8,915 bases of DNA from DASSHC01 sp035693105 (GCA_035693105.1 DASSHC010000255.1:1-8915), one strand, 5' to 3'; numbered from the stretch's first letter, positions 1 to 6,596 are shown. Program-made: numbers and translations. Notes: generated by a model not told the origin, from the letters alone.

Positions 1-2273
1 GCCGCGCGCGGCTGTCGTGACCTCCTGATGGATGGCCTGCTGCGAATGAGCGAGCGTCAAAGCCATCTCTTCCAGGCACGACTCGGCCGCCGCCAGGAGG
101 CGGACGGCTTGCCGCGTATTGCCGTTGCGCGCCAGCGGGACCGTGATATCGATGAGCGTCAGCGCGACTTGCATCGGGTCCTGCTCTTCGGTGAAGAGCT
201 TCAGGCTTTCGCGGAGGCGGACGAGCGCGCTCGCGTTGTCGCCCATGCGACGTCGACGTGGCCGAGCCAGTTGAGCGCCAGGGCGGCGCCCCAGTCGTGC
301 CCGAGACGGCGACAGGTGGCGCGCTCGAACTGACCCAGTTCCATCGCCCACCGTGCGAGCGTTCCCTGGCAGAGCGCGACCCAATGCGGGTTGCTCGCGC
401 GCTCGAAGAAGTCGATAGCCTCTTCTAGCCGCGAGATCGCGACCAACGGGTCTCGCGGCACTGGCCGCGACGCGAGGAGGTAGAGCGCCTTGCCGATACC
501 CTCGTCATAGCCCGTGCCCCGGCTGTTGGCCAGCAACTCCTCGCCCAGCTCCTGCGCTCGCCGGTGATTGCCGAGCCAGAAGGCGAACGTGCCGAGGCGG
601 AACGCAGCCTCGGCGGAGACATCCTCCGGCGCTTCCCGCGCGACGGGGAAGAAGGCGTGCAGCCAGGAGTAGCCTTCGCGTACCAGACCTCGTTCGCGCC
701 AGTATTCCGACGCGGCCGCGGCCAGTCGGAGGCCGGTGAGGGGTTGACGCGCCTTGCGGCACCACTCCAGCGCCGCGCGCAGGTTGGTGTGCTCGCGGTC
801 GTAACTCCGGAGCGCGCAGCGCCGGTCAGGCCCGTAGAGCTCGACTTGCTTCAACTTTGCCCAGCGTGCGAAGTACTCGGCGTGGGTCTGTTGGATCGCT
901 CGCGTCTCGCCCTCCTGGTCGAGCTGCTCCTGCGCAAACTCGCACACCAGCTCCAACATGCGGAAGCGTGGCGCGTCGTCGGTCTCCTGTTCGCGTTGAA
1001 TCAGGTAATGCTCCGCCAGGATACGGATGTCGTTCAAGATCGGAGCGGCGGAGGCCCGCGGCGGGTTGGCTACCGCTTCGACCGCATCGAGGGTGAAGCC
1101 GCCGGCAAAGACCGAGAGCGCGCGGAAGAGCGCCTGGGTCTCGGTCGGGAGCAAGTCGTAGCTCCAGGCGATGGTGGCGCGCAGGTCCTGCTGGCGGGCC
1201 GGCGCGTCGCGCGCGCCGCGTCAAGAGTGGCAGCCGCTGCTGCAGCCGCTGCAGCAGCGCCGGCAGCGGCAGGACGGCGACGTGGGGCGCCGCCAGCTCG
1301 AGTGCGAGCAGCAGGTTATCCAGACGCGAGCAGATGGCCGCGAGCGTTGCCCCATCCCAACCTCCTGCTCGATATCCGGCTGGATCGCGTGCGCGCGGGC
1401 GGTGAAGAGTTCAACCGCCTCCTTCTGCCGCAGCGGCTCCAGGGGGAAGACGTGCTCGCCGGCGAGCCGGAGCAGCACGCGGCTCGTCACCAGCACGGTG
1501 AACTCGGGGCAGGTGCCCAGCAGGTTCGTGAGCAACGGAGCGGCTTCGACAATCTGCTCGAAGTTGTCGAGCAGCAGTCGGGGCTCGGCGCGCAAGATAT
1601 GCCGCAGCGCCTCCTCCGCGGCCTGCCCTGGGTCTTCGCGACCGCCGAGCGCCTGCAGCAAGGTGGTGGCGAGCTGAGCCGGATCGCGAACCGTGGCCAG
1701 CGAGACGAAGCTGATCTCCTGGGTCCCGAGCTCCTGGAGGTCGTAGGCGACCTCCAGGGCCAGCCGTGTCTTGCCCGCGCCACCGGGCCCGGTGAGCGTC
1801 ACCATCCGGACGGTCGGGCGGGTTAGCAATTCGCGCAGCCGCACCCGCTCGTGCTCGCGGCCGGCGAACGAACTGAGGCTAATCGGGAGCGCGGCCTGCG
1901 CGGGCGCGAACGGCCCCGCCTGGCCGGTGGCTGTCCGGCGGCGCCGGTCAACCGCGCGTGCCAGGCGCGCTCGGTCATCCGGCGTGAGCGTCAGGGCGTC
2001 GGCCAGCATCTGCACCGTATCCCGGTGGGGCGCCTGGCGTAGTCCGCGTTCCAGATCGCTGATGCCTCGCGCGCTGAGCCCGGCACGCTCCGCTAGCTCT
2101 TCCTGGGTGAGCCCGGAGCGTGAGCGGTAGAGCTTCAGGAGGCCACCGAAGCTGACCTCGTCTTGAGCCCCACTCGTATCCTCGGTGTGTCGGTTATGCC
2201 GATGAAGGATTCGCAGACCATAGCGCAACTTGACCGCCGGTACCAGCCTGCACGCGCGCCCGACCCCGCCCAT
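1..2273 (-). pseudogene. Frameshifted AfsR/LuxR-type regulator: HTH + NB-ARC-like ATPase + TPR (partial at left edge)
   Basis: This is a STAND-type transcriptional regulator read leftward, broken in three places. From ATG 2273 (GAGG at 2281-2284, 7-base spacer) it has an Xre-type HTH at about residues 44-100, Walker A GPGGAGKT (162-169), Walker B LLLDNFEQ (D236) and the sensor-like VLVTSR (260-265). Homology then leaves this frame near base 1355 and continues in another frame (DGATLAAICSRLDN...) as far as about 1214. There it returns to the first frame, after a stop at 1221-1223, with PTETQALFRALSVFAGGF and TPR-like helices. A third shift near 246 moves the frame to MGDNASALVRLRESLKLF, which runs off base 1. 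As read, the first piece gives 350 residues: HTH and ATPase without TPRs. The family normally binds DNA and uses ATP-driven oligomerisation; its target here is unknown. Each shift fits a single-base indel in G- or GC-rich sequence, so recent decay and assembly error are both possible. The 40 residues before the HTH are not conserved-looking, so the true start may lie further in. Confidence 0.85.
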
Positions 2274-2469
2274 GTGCGTGCCTCAATCGCGCGAGTCGTT
2301 CGTGTGCCTCTTCGTTGTTGACGGATTGGTCCGCGCACAGACTGGAACTCCCGGCAGTGTCGCCCGATGCTCGCGCGGTCCGGCGCGTGAAAGGGGAGAG
2401 CGTGTGCCGAGTTCGCCTCGGACCGATTGGGGGAACGTTCGCATCAACGAGTCAGCGAGGATGGAAGCC
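2274..2469. promoter_or_regulatory. Divergent intergenic gap between regulator and secreted protein
   Basis: This 196-base gap lies between two genes transcribed away from each other, so it must hold promoters for both if both are expressed. I see a TTGACG at 2318-2323 that could serve as a rightward -35, but no good -10 follows at 16-18 bases. I find no clear promoter for the leftward gene and no strong operator palindrome. The GAGG at 2281-2284 is the leftward ribosome binding site. The rightward site is GAGG at 2457-2460, 9 bases before ATG 2470. Confidence 0.3.
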
Positions 2470-3057
2470 ATGTCACGCAGATCCTTGTTTCGTCTCGGCC
2501 AGGTTCCGCTGGCGTTGGCCCTGCTGGCGCTGACTCTCGCCACCTTCTCGATCGCCCAGGCGGCGCCTGCCCCTATCGCCGATGGTGCCGTCGCCGCATT
2601 GCTGCAGGCGCTGAGTGCCCCCAGCGCCCTCGGCCGGCCAAACGTCATCGACCTCGCCGCGAACGGCACCTACACCCTGTCCGGCCCCGAGCAGGCCCTG
2701 GTGGTCTCTCACAACGTGGAGTTGGACGGCCACGGAGCGACGTTCTTGGCTGGGAACGGAACCAACTGCGGCTTTACCCAGCTCGCGTTCGCACTCGGCG
2801 GTCACAACCTCGCCTCGGATGACACCTGTGATGTGGGCGCGACCGTTGGCGATCCCATGCTCGATCCGGCGGGTCCGGCGGATCATGGCGGTCCGACCAT
2901 GACGATCGCCCTGCAGCCCGGCAGCCCGGCCGTTGCTGCCGGGAACGACCGGCTCTGCGGGCGCGCTCCGGTCGCCGGTGTCGATCAGCGCGGGGTCGAC
3001 CGGCTACAGGGCGACCATTGCGACCTCGGCGCCTTCGAACTGGAGGCAAGTCAGTAG
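2470..3057 (+). CDS. Short secreted choice-of-anchor-Q-type protein lacking its central beta-helix
   Basis: This is a 195-residue exported protein. Residues 1-32 form a signal peptide (MSRRSLFR, hydrophobic LALALLALTLATF, then AQA-AP as likely signal peptidase I site). Residues 40-92 match the start of polymorphic right-handed beta-helix proteins (VIDLAANGTYTL, VELDGHGATF). Residues 99-191 match their C-terminal choice-of-anchor-Q region (GGHNLASDDTC, GGPTMTIALQPGSPAVAAG, DQRGVDRLQG, CDLGAFE). Full-length relatives carry hundreds of residues of Gly/Asn/Thr-rich repeats between these blocks; here they join directly around residues 92-99, in frame, which looks like an internal deletion. Four cysteines (100, 120, 163, 184) remain after the signal peptide. 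I chose ATG 2470 because GAGG lies 9 bases upstream and the signal peptide then starts directly; ATG 2461 is in frame and possible, and longer upstream starts would bury the signal peptide. It may be a remnant or a compact surface protein. Its function is unknown. Confidence 0.7.
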   Translation: MSRRSLFRLGQVPLALALLALTLATFSIAQAAPAPIADGAVAALLQALSAPSALGRPNVIDLAANGTYTLSGPEQALVVSHNVELDGHGATFLAGNGTNCGFTQLAFALGGHNLASDDTCDVGATVGDPMLDPAGPADHGGPTMTIALQPGSPAVAAGNDRLCGRAPVAGVDQRGVDRLQGDHCDLGAFELEASQ

Positions 3058-3097
3058 CGCGCCCCTTCCGTGCCCACAACCCCTGGCCGACTCTCCT

Positions 3098-3163
3098 CCG
3101 GCGGCCAGCCACCAACCGGTCTGTCCAAGCCACCGGACGGGCCGGTTGGTGGCTGACTGCCGG
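3098..3163. repeat. Long 66-base hairpin downstream of the secreted-protein gene
   Basis: The arms 3106-3119 (CAGCCACCAACCGG) and 3142-3155 (CCGGTTGGTGGCTG) are perfect 14-base reverse complements. Pairing continues inward for 7 more pairs (3120-3126 with 3135-3141, two of them G-T), leaving an 8-base loop at 3127-3134. It also continues outward, after one C-A mismatch (3105/3156), for 7 pairs (3098-3104 with 3157-3163, one G-T). That makes 28 pairs in a 66-base span, beginning 41 bases after the stop at 3057. There is no T run on either side, so it is not a classic intrinsic terminator. It may be a terminator-like or mRNA 3'-end-protecting structure, or a REP-like palindrome. Confidence 0.75.
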
Positions 3164-3180
3164 CAGCGCTGGGTGCCGCG

Positions 3181-3309
3181 TGAAGACGGATCCCTCGACC
3201 GCGCTCGGGTTGACCGGGTGAGGGGTGGTGCGGACGAGTATGAGCCTCCGTTGTCGTCCGCCTCCTACGTCCCCTGTCATCCCGAGGCTAGTCGAGGGAT
3301 CCGTCCTCA
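3181..3309. repeat. 129-base inverted-repeat element with 34-base arms (REP/MITE-like)
   Basis: Arm 3181-3214 and the reverse complement of 3276-3309 align over 34 bases without gaps. There is a perfect 15-base block (GACGGATCCCTCGAC, 3185-3199, against 3291-3305), then CTCGGG (3204-3209 against 3281-3286) and TGAC (3211-3214 against 3276-3279). Mismatches are at the fourth base, four bases in the middle and one near the inner end. The 61-base interior also folds: AGGGG 3221-3225 with CCCCT 3271-3275, and CGGACGA 3231-3237 with TCGTCCG 3254-3260. The right arm has the look of the dispersed GTCATCC(T/C)GAG...GA(A/G)GGATC palindromes that many bacteria carry and that yield spurious peptides such as CHPEASRGI. 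No convincing target-site duplication is seen; GCCGC occurs at 3175-3179 and 3310-3314 but is offset by one base. Confidence 0.7.
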
Positions 3310-3348
3310 GCCGCCCTGATCGCGCCGCGGCAGCGAACGCCGCGCGCC

Positions 3349-3936
3349 CTAGCGCTGTCCTGGCAGGACCTCCTTGGCCGTGTCCTGTGCCGGATCGAAG
3401 TAGAGGCGCGGCAGGATCATGGTGTTGGCGCCGAAGAGGACGAACTCGAACGTCGGCTCGCCGCCGTAGCCGCGCTGGGCGTGGATGTCCTGCGGCGGCG
3501 GGGGCAAGACGACCGCGTCGCCCGGCTGCAGGATGCGCTCGTCGATCAGCTCGACGCGCGCCTCACCGGCGCCGTCACCGGCGTCCAGCCGGCGCCAGAT
3601 CTGGTACTGGTCGCGGCCGCGGTAGACCCCGATCACGCCCCAGCTCCCATGGCTGTGGATCGGCGTCATCGCCTCCGGGCCGAAGCGGGCGCGCACCAGG
3701 GTCAGACCGCTGTCGTCGGTGTAGAGCGGCCCCTGCTGCGACCCCTGGTTGGGGCCGCGCGAGTGGATATTGCCGGTGGGCTGTTCGCCGGCGTCGGTCA
3801 ATGCCGGGTTGCGCGTCAGCTCGCGCATGCGCTCGGCGATACGCTCCAGCCCCGCCTGGCTGGCGCCGGACTCGGCCAGAATCTGCTTGACGTCGCCGAT
3901 GAACGCCTCCACGCCGTAGCTCGTCTGCTGGGCCAT
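3349..3936 (-). CDS. Cysteine-dioxygenase-like cupin (putative thiol dioxygenase)
   Basis: This is a 195-residue cytosolic cupin of the cysteine dioxygenase type. After a helical N-terminus (residues 1-45) the beta-barrel carries the facial metal triad: the HxH pair in MTPIHSHGSWGVIGVYRG (H94, H96) and a third histidine in PPPPQDIHAQRG (H152). The WGV-G-Y-G spacing after HxH and the 'LQPGDAVVLPPPPQDIH' turn are typical of the family, which uses Fe(II) and O2 to oxidise a thiol such as cysteine or 3-mercaptopropionate to a sulfinate. The actual substrate cannot be read from the sequence, and it may instead belong to the poorly characterised double-stranded beta-helix enzymes related to CDO. 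Start ATG 3936 has a strong AAAGGAGAGG at 3939-3948; the frame stays open further upstream, but those codons overlap the divergent peptidase start. It is divergent from the M24 peptidase, 113 bases apart. Length fits bacterial CDO-like proteins (about 180-210). Confidence 0.85.
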   Translation of the reverse strand: MAQQTSYGVEAFIGDVKQILAESGASQAGLERIAERMRELTRNPALTDAGEQPTGNIHSRGPNQGSQQGPLYTDDSGLTLVRARFGPEAMTPIHSHGSWGVIGVYRGRDQYQIWRRLDAGDGAGEARVELIDERILQPGDAVVLPPPPQDIHAQRGYGGEPTFEFVLFGANTMILPRLYFDPAQDTAKEVLPGQR

Positions 3937-3958
3937 AACCTCTCCTTTCCACCGCTCG

Positions 3959-3964
3959 TTTATA
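3959..3964 (-). promoter_or_regulatory. Possible -10 element for the cupin gene
   Basis: Read leftward this is TATAAA, the most AT-rich hexamer in the 113-base divergent gap. It lies about 22 bases before ATG 3936, which would give a short leader containing only the ribosome binding site. No good TTGACA-like -35 lies 16-18 bases further up, so support rests on the -10 alone. For the rightward peptidase gene, CATACT at 4000-4005 is a weaker candidate -10. Confidence 0.3.
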
Positions 3965-4049
3965 CACCGATCGTGCTTCACGCGGGCGCGGCGAGCGGGC
4001 ATACTGCCGCCACGCGTCCGCCGCAGCGAGATGGAAGGAGAAGGGCACG

Positions 4050-5201
4050 ATGTTGACCAGCGACCAGATCGGCCGCGGCACGTACATTGACCTGCCACGG
4101 CTGAAGCAGACCATCGACGAGGGGCCATACGACGCCGTCATCGTCGTCTCGCCCGAGAACGTGCCCTACTACAGCGGCTTCTACAACTTCGATCTGCGCG
4201 GCATCCCCGAGCGCGTGCACTACGTCGTCTGGCCGCGCGGCGGCGAGCCCACCTTCGTCGTCACCAGCAAGCGCCAGCAGTTTCTCAACCCCGGCGAGAC
4301 CTTCATCACCGATGTGCGGCCGTATCAGGGTGAAGCGCCGGCCGACAGCATCGGTGTGGTGGCCGAGGTGCTCGCCGAGCGCGGCGTCAGCCGGGGCATC
4401 ATCGGCTACGAGGGTCGCGCCTTTCCGGCCGGACATCTGACCGAGCTGCGGCGCCGGCTGCCCGACCTGCGCTTCGAGGACGCCTTCGCCTTCCTGGAGT
4501 CGCCGCGGCTGATCAAAACGCCGGGCGAGGTCGAGCTGATCGAGCGGCTGACCCGCTGGACGACCGAGGCGATCGACACCGCCTTTGCCGCCGCGCGGCC
4601 GGGCGACACCGAGCGCGCCGTGGTCGCGCGCATGCAATACGAGTTGCTCACGAATGGGGCAGACATGATCGCCTTCCCGGCCTTCGGGGCGGGAAGGCGC
4701 ACCGGCTATTTCCATCCGCTCGGCACCGATCAGCCGATCGAGTCGGGGATGTTGCTGAAAACCGACTTCGGTGGCTTCCGGGACGGCTACTACTCGGATG
4801 TGGCGCGAACCGTCTGCCTTGGCCGCGCCAGCGATCGACAAAAGGACACCTACGCGCGTTTGCAGGAGATCAAACACCGAACCGTCGAGTACATCAAACC
4901 GGGCGTGCTCGCCTCGGAGGTCACCGGCTACACGCGCGATCTCTACCGGCAGCACGGGCTGGAGTTCAAGTGGGCCATCATCGGGCACGGCATCGGCCTG
5001 GGTATCCACGAGTCACCGCAGATCTACCCCTGGGTCCACGACCTAATCCTGCCGGGGATGGTGATGATGATCGAGTTGGGGTACACCGACTACCCGCACG
5101 ACAGCTACCACATCGAGGATTTGATCGTGGTGACGGAGCGGGGCGCCGAGTATCGCTCTGACTTCAGCCGCCACGAACGTCTGTGGGAGGTTGGCGTCTA
5201 G
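4050..5201 (+). CDS. M24 family metallopeptidase (Xaa-Pro peptidase/creatinase-like)
   Basis: This is a 383-residue cytosolic pita-bread hydrolase. Residues about 12-150 form a creatinase/prolidase-type N-terminal domain; residues about 160-375 form the catalytic domain. All five expected metal ligands are visible: D239 in LLKTDFGG, D250 in GYYSDVART (the usual 11-residue spacing), H313 in IIGHGIGLGIHESP, E342 in MMIELGY and E356 in HIEDLIVV. H222 (GYFHP) and H320 lie where accessory active-site histidines are usual. Known members cleave Xaa-Pro bonds, but the fold also serves creatinase and ectoine hydrolase, so the substrate is open. Start ATG 4050 has AAGGAG at 4035-4040, 9 bases upstream. 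The length is normal for the family and no break is seen. It is divergent from the CDO-like cupin and convergent with the receiver gene, sharing its last four bases with that gene's stop. Confidence 0.9.
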   Translation: MLTSDQIGRGTYIDLPRLKQTIDEGPYDAVIVVSPENVPYYSGFYNFDLRGIPERVHYVVWPRGGEPTFVVTSKRQQFLNPGETFITDVRPYQGEAPADSIGVVAEVLAERGVSRGIIGYEGRAFPAGHLTELRRRLPDLRFEDAFAFLESPRLIKTPGEVELIERLTRWTTEAIDTAFAAARPGDTERAVVARMQYELLTNGADMIAFPAFGAGRRTGYFHPLGTDQPIESGMLLKTDFGGFRDGYYSDVARTVCLGRASDRQKDTYARLQEIKHRTVEYIKPGVLASEVTGYTRDLYRQHGLEFKWAIIGHGIGLGIHESPQIYPWVHDLILPGMVMMIELGYTDYPHDSYHIEDLIVVTERGAEYRSDFSRHERLWEVGV

Positions 5202-5590
5202 TCCTGGGCGTCCTGTCCTAACGAGAGCCGGATCAGCGCCAGGAGCTCGTCGAGGTCGAAGGGCTTCTCCAGCGTCTGGCAGTTGAGGCCGTGGAGGCGT
5301 TCCTGCTTCTCGCGCAGCAGGCGGCTATCGGCCGAGCAGACAATTACCGGAATGTCGACCGTTTCGGGGTCGAGCCGCAGTAGCTCGAGGACCTGCCAGC
5401 CGGTGCCAGGGTGCTCCATGCGGATATCGAGGATGACGAGGCCGGGCCTGTGCTGGCGTACCAGATCGTAGGCGCCGTCGCCCTCGCGCCAGATCATCGT
5501 GTGGTAGCCCTCGCCGCTGAGCAGTTCGTTCATCATCGTGAGGAAGGCGGTGTCGTCGTTGACCACCGCGATGAGAGGACCTTGTGGCAT
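5198..5590 (-). CDS. Stand-alone response regulator receiver protein
   Basis: This is a 130-residue single-domain receiver with no DNA-binding or enzymatic output domain. Visible landmarks are the acidic pair D12/D13 (VVNDDTAF), phospho-acceptor D55 at the end of strand 3 (LVILDIRME), switch residue S86 (PVIVCSAD) and K109 in LEKPFDLDEL. The loop after D55 is unusual: DIRMEHPGTGWQVLELL replaces the common DIxMPxMDGxEVL, with E in place of the conserved proline and one extra residue. It should accept phosphate from a histidine kinase, which is not encoded in this window, and act by protein-protein contact. Start ATG 5590 has an AAGGGAG at 5599-5605, 8 bases upstream. Its stop overlaps that of the M24 peptidase. 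It is divergent from the hydrolase gene. Confidence 0.92.
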   Translation of the reverse strand: MPQGPLIAVVNDDTAFLTMMNELLSGEGYHTMIWREGDGAYDLVRQHRPGLVILDIRMEHPGTGWQVLELLRLDPETVDIPVIVCSADSRLLREKQERLHGLNCQTLEKPFDLDELLALIRLSLGQDAQD

Positions 5591-5666
5591 GTGCCGGCTC
5601 CCTTCTCGGGCGCGCGTGCTCGCGCCCGGTGCGCGGCGAGCCCGGTTCCAGTTCCGCGTCCGCTAA
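5591..5666. promoter_or_regulatory. Divergent gap with GC palindrome (5607-5628)
   Basis: This 76-base gap separates the divergent receiver and hydrolase genes. It contains a perfect 8-base inverted repeat, CGGGCGCG at 5607-5614 and CGCGCCCG at 5621-5628, around a 6-base loop. It could be an operator or simply a by-product of high GC content. The hydrolase side has no recognisable ribosome binding site, which leaves leaderless translation possible. No clear -10 or -35 is seen on either strand. Confidence 0.35.
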
Positions 5667-6575
5667 ATGCACAGCGCGTACCGGGACAACCCGCGGCTTG
5701 AGCTGCGCGCGCGCTGCGTCGCACGGACCGGCGCGGGCGGCGGCGCCTTCCGCGCCTCCGGTCGCTATCTCAGCGTCGAGGGCCGCTGCATCTTCCTGTT
5801 CGACCACGGCGCCGGGCCGCCGCTGCTCTTCCTGCACGGCATCCCGACTTTCTCCTACGTCTGGCGCAACGTGCTCCCGCCGCTGGCCCCACGCTGGCGC
5901 TGCCTGGCGCCGGATCTCCTTGGCTTCGGCTATTCAGAGAAGCCGGGCGGAGCGCGCTTCGGCGTGGCCCGGCAAGCCGAGATCGTGACGGGGCTGCTCG
6001 ACGAGCTGGGGATCGATCGCGCTGCCGTGGTCGCGCACGACTTCGGCGCGCTGGTGGCGGCGGAGCTGCTGGCGCGCCAGCCGGCACGGGTGGCGTCGCT
6101 GGTGCTCACCAACACGAGCCTGCGCCGCCAACAGTGGCGCAGCGGCCCGCCGCTCTCCCTGCTGCGTCTGCCGCTGCTCGGCGAGCTAGCCATGACGCTG
6201 GCGCGGCGCTGGATGCTCAAGCTCGCCATGCGCATCTACGTCAGCGATGACGCGCGGCTAACGCCCGAGGTCATGGCGCACTACTGGTGGCCCTTCCAGC
6301 ACGGCTTCAAGCGCACCCTGCTGGCCCTCTCGCGCCAGCGCTGGGCCGGCGAGGACGATTTCGCCCGCTGGCGAACGGCGCTGGCGGGCATGGCCGCGCC
6401 CGCGCTCATCGTCTGGGGCGGGCGCGATCCGACCTTCACCCTGGACGAGGCCGACGACCTGGCGGCGCTGCTGCCGCATGCCCGGCTGGAGGTGCTACCC
6501 GGCGCCAACCACTTCCTGCAGGAGGATGCGCCCGCCGCCCTGGCCGCGCTGGTCGCGGCCCATCTCGCGACCTGA
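5667..6575 (+). CDS. Alpha/beta hydrolase with Asp nucleophile (haloalkane dehalogenase/epoxide hydrolase-like)
   Basis: This is a 302-residue cytosolic alpha/beta hydrolase. The oxyanion-hole segment HGIPTFSYVWRNVLPPLA (from H57), followed by CLAPDLLGFGYSEKP, closely resembles haloalkane dehalogenases. The nucleophile elbow is VVAHDFGALVA with D125, so the enzyme should form an ester intermediate on aspartate, as dehalogenases and epoxide hydrolases do, rather than use serine. The likely acid is D254 (VWGGRDPTF) and the base H282 (PGANHFLQEDAP). A helical cap spans about 150-235. The residue after the nucleophile is Phe126; true haloalkane dehalogenases have a halide-binding Trp here, and epoxide hydrolases usually Trp as well, so the substrate is uncertain. 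ATG 5667 directly follows an in-frame TAA and has no good ribosome binding site; no better start is seen before the core fold, and the first 30 residues are not conserved-looking. It converges on the GGDEF/HD-GYP gene with a 21-base gap. Confidence 0.85.
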   Translation: MHSAYRDNPRLELRARCVARTGAGGGAFRASGRYLSVEGRCIFLFDHGAGPPLLFLHGIPTFSYVWRNVLPPLAPRWRCLAPDLLGFGYSEKPGGARFGVARQAEIVTGLLDELGIDRAAVVAHDFGALVAAELLARQPARVASLVLTNTSLRRQQWRSGPPLSLLRLPLLGELAMTLARRWMLKLAMRIYVSDDARLTPEVMAHYWWPFQHGFKRTLLALSRQRWAGEDDFARWRTALAGMAAPALIVWGGRDPTFTLDEADDLAALLPHARLEVLPGANHFLQEDAPAALAALVAAHLAT

Positions 6576-6596
6576 CGCCGCGCTGGCTCAACTCGC

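Larger units (their letters stand above)
3058..3348. other. Convergent intergenic region filled with inverted repeats
   Basis: This 291-base gap lies between the ends of the secreted-protein gene and the cupin gene and holds no credible gene. ORFs crossing it translate into Arg/Pro-rich or palindrome-derived peptides. Most of it is taken up by two fold-back structures annotated separately (3098-3163 and 3181-3309). Either could end transcription from both sides, but neither is followed by a T tract. Confidence 0.7.

Noticed and set aside
1231..1275. CTG/CAG-rich stretch resembling a microsatellite
   Set aside because: It encodes the expected helix LLQRLQQRLPLL of the regulator, so the repetition follows from codon choice.
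564..1826. 420-codon rightward ORF with an alanine run, antisense to the broken regulator
   Set aside because: It is a high-GC shadow: the opposite strand carries clear HTH, Walker and TPR-family motifs, while this reading has no recognisable domain and its Ala run is the complement of the Leu/Gln-rich helix.
2318..2346. Rightward promoter starting at TTGACG
   Set aside because: No -10-like hexamer occurs at the proper spacing, so it is mentioned only as part of the gap.
3175..3314. GCCGC on both sides of the 129-base element as a target-site duplication
   Set aside because: The left copy is separated from the arm by one base, the motif is only five bases long and it is common in such GC-rich DNA.
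2774..3319. Small ORFs over the repeat gap giving peptides such as CHPEASRGI and VIPRLVEGSV
   Set aside because: These are translations of the palindromic repeat, a known source of spurious hypothetical proteins, and they have no ribosome binding sites of note.
3978..5009. 343-codon leftward ORF opposite the M24 peptidase
   Set aside because: The rightward frame has all five M24 metal ligands and a ribosome binding site; the leftward reading is a typical antisense shadow without a recognisable fold.
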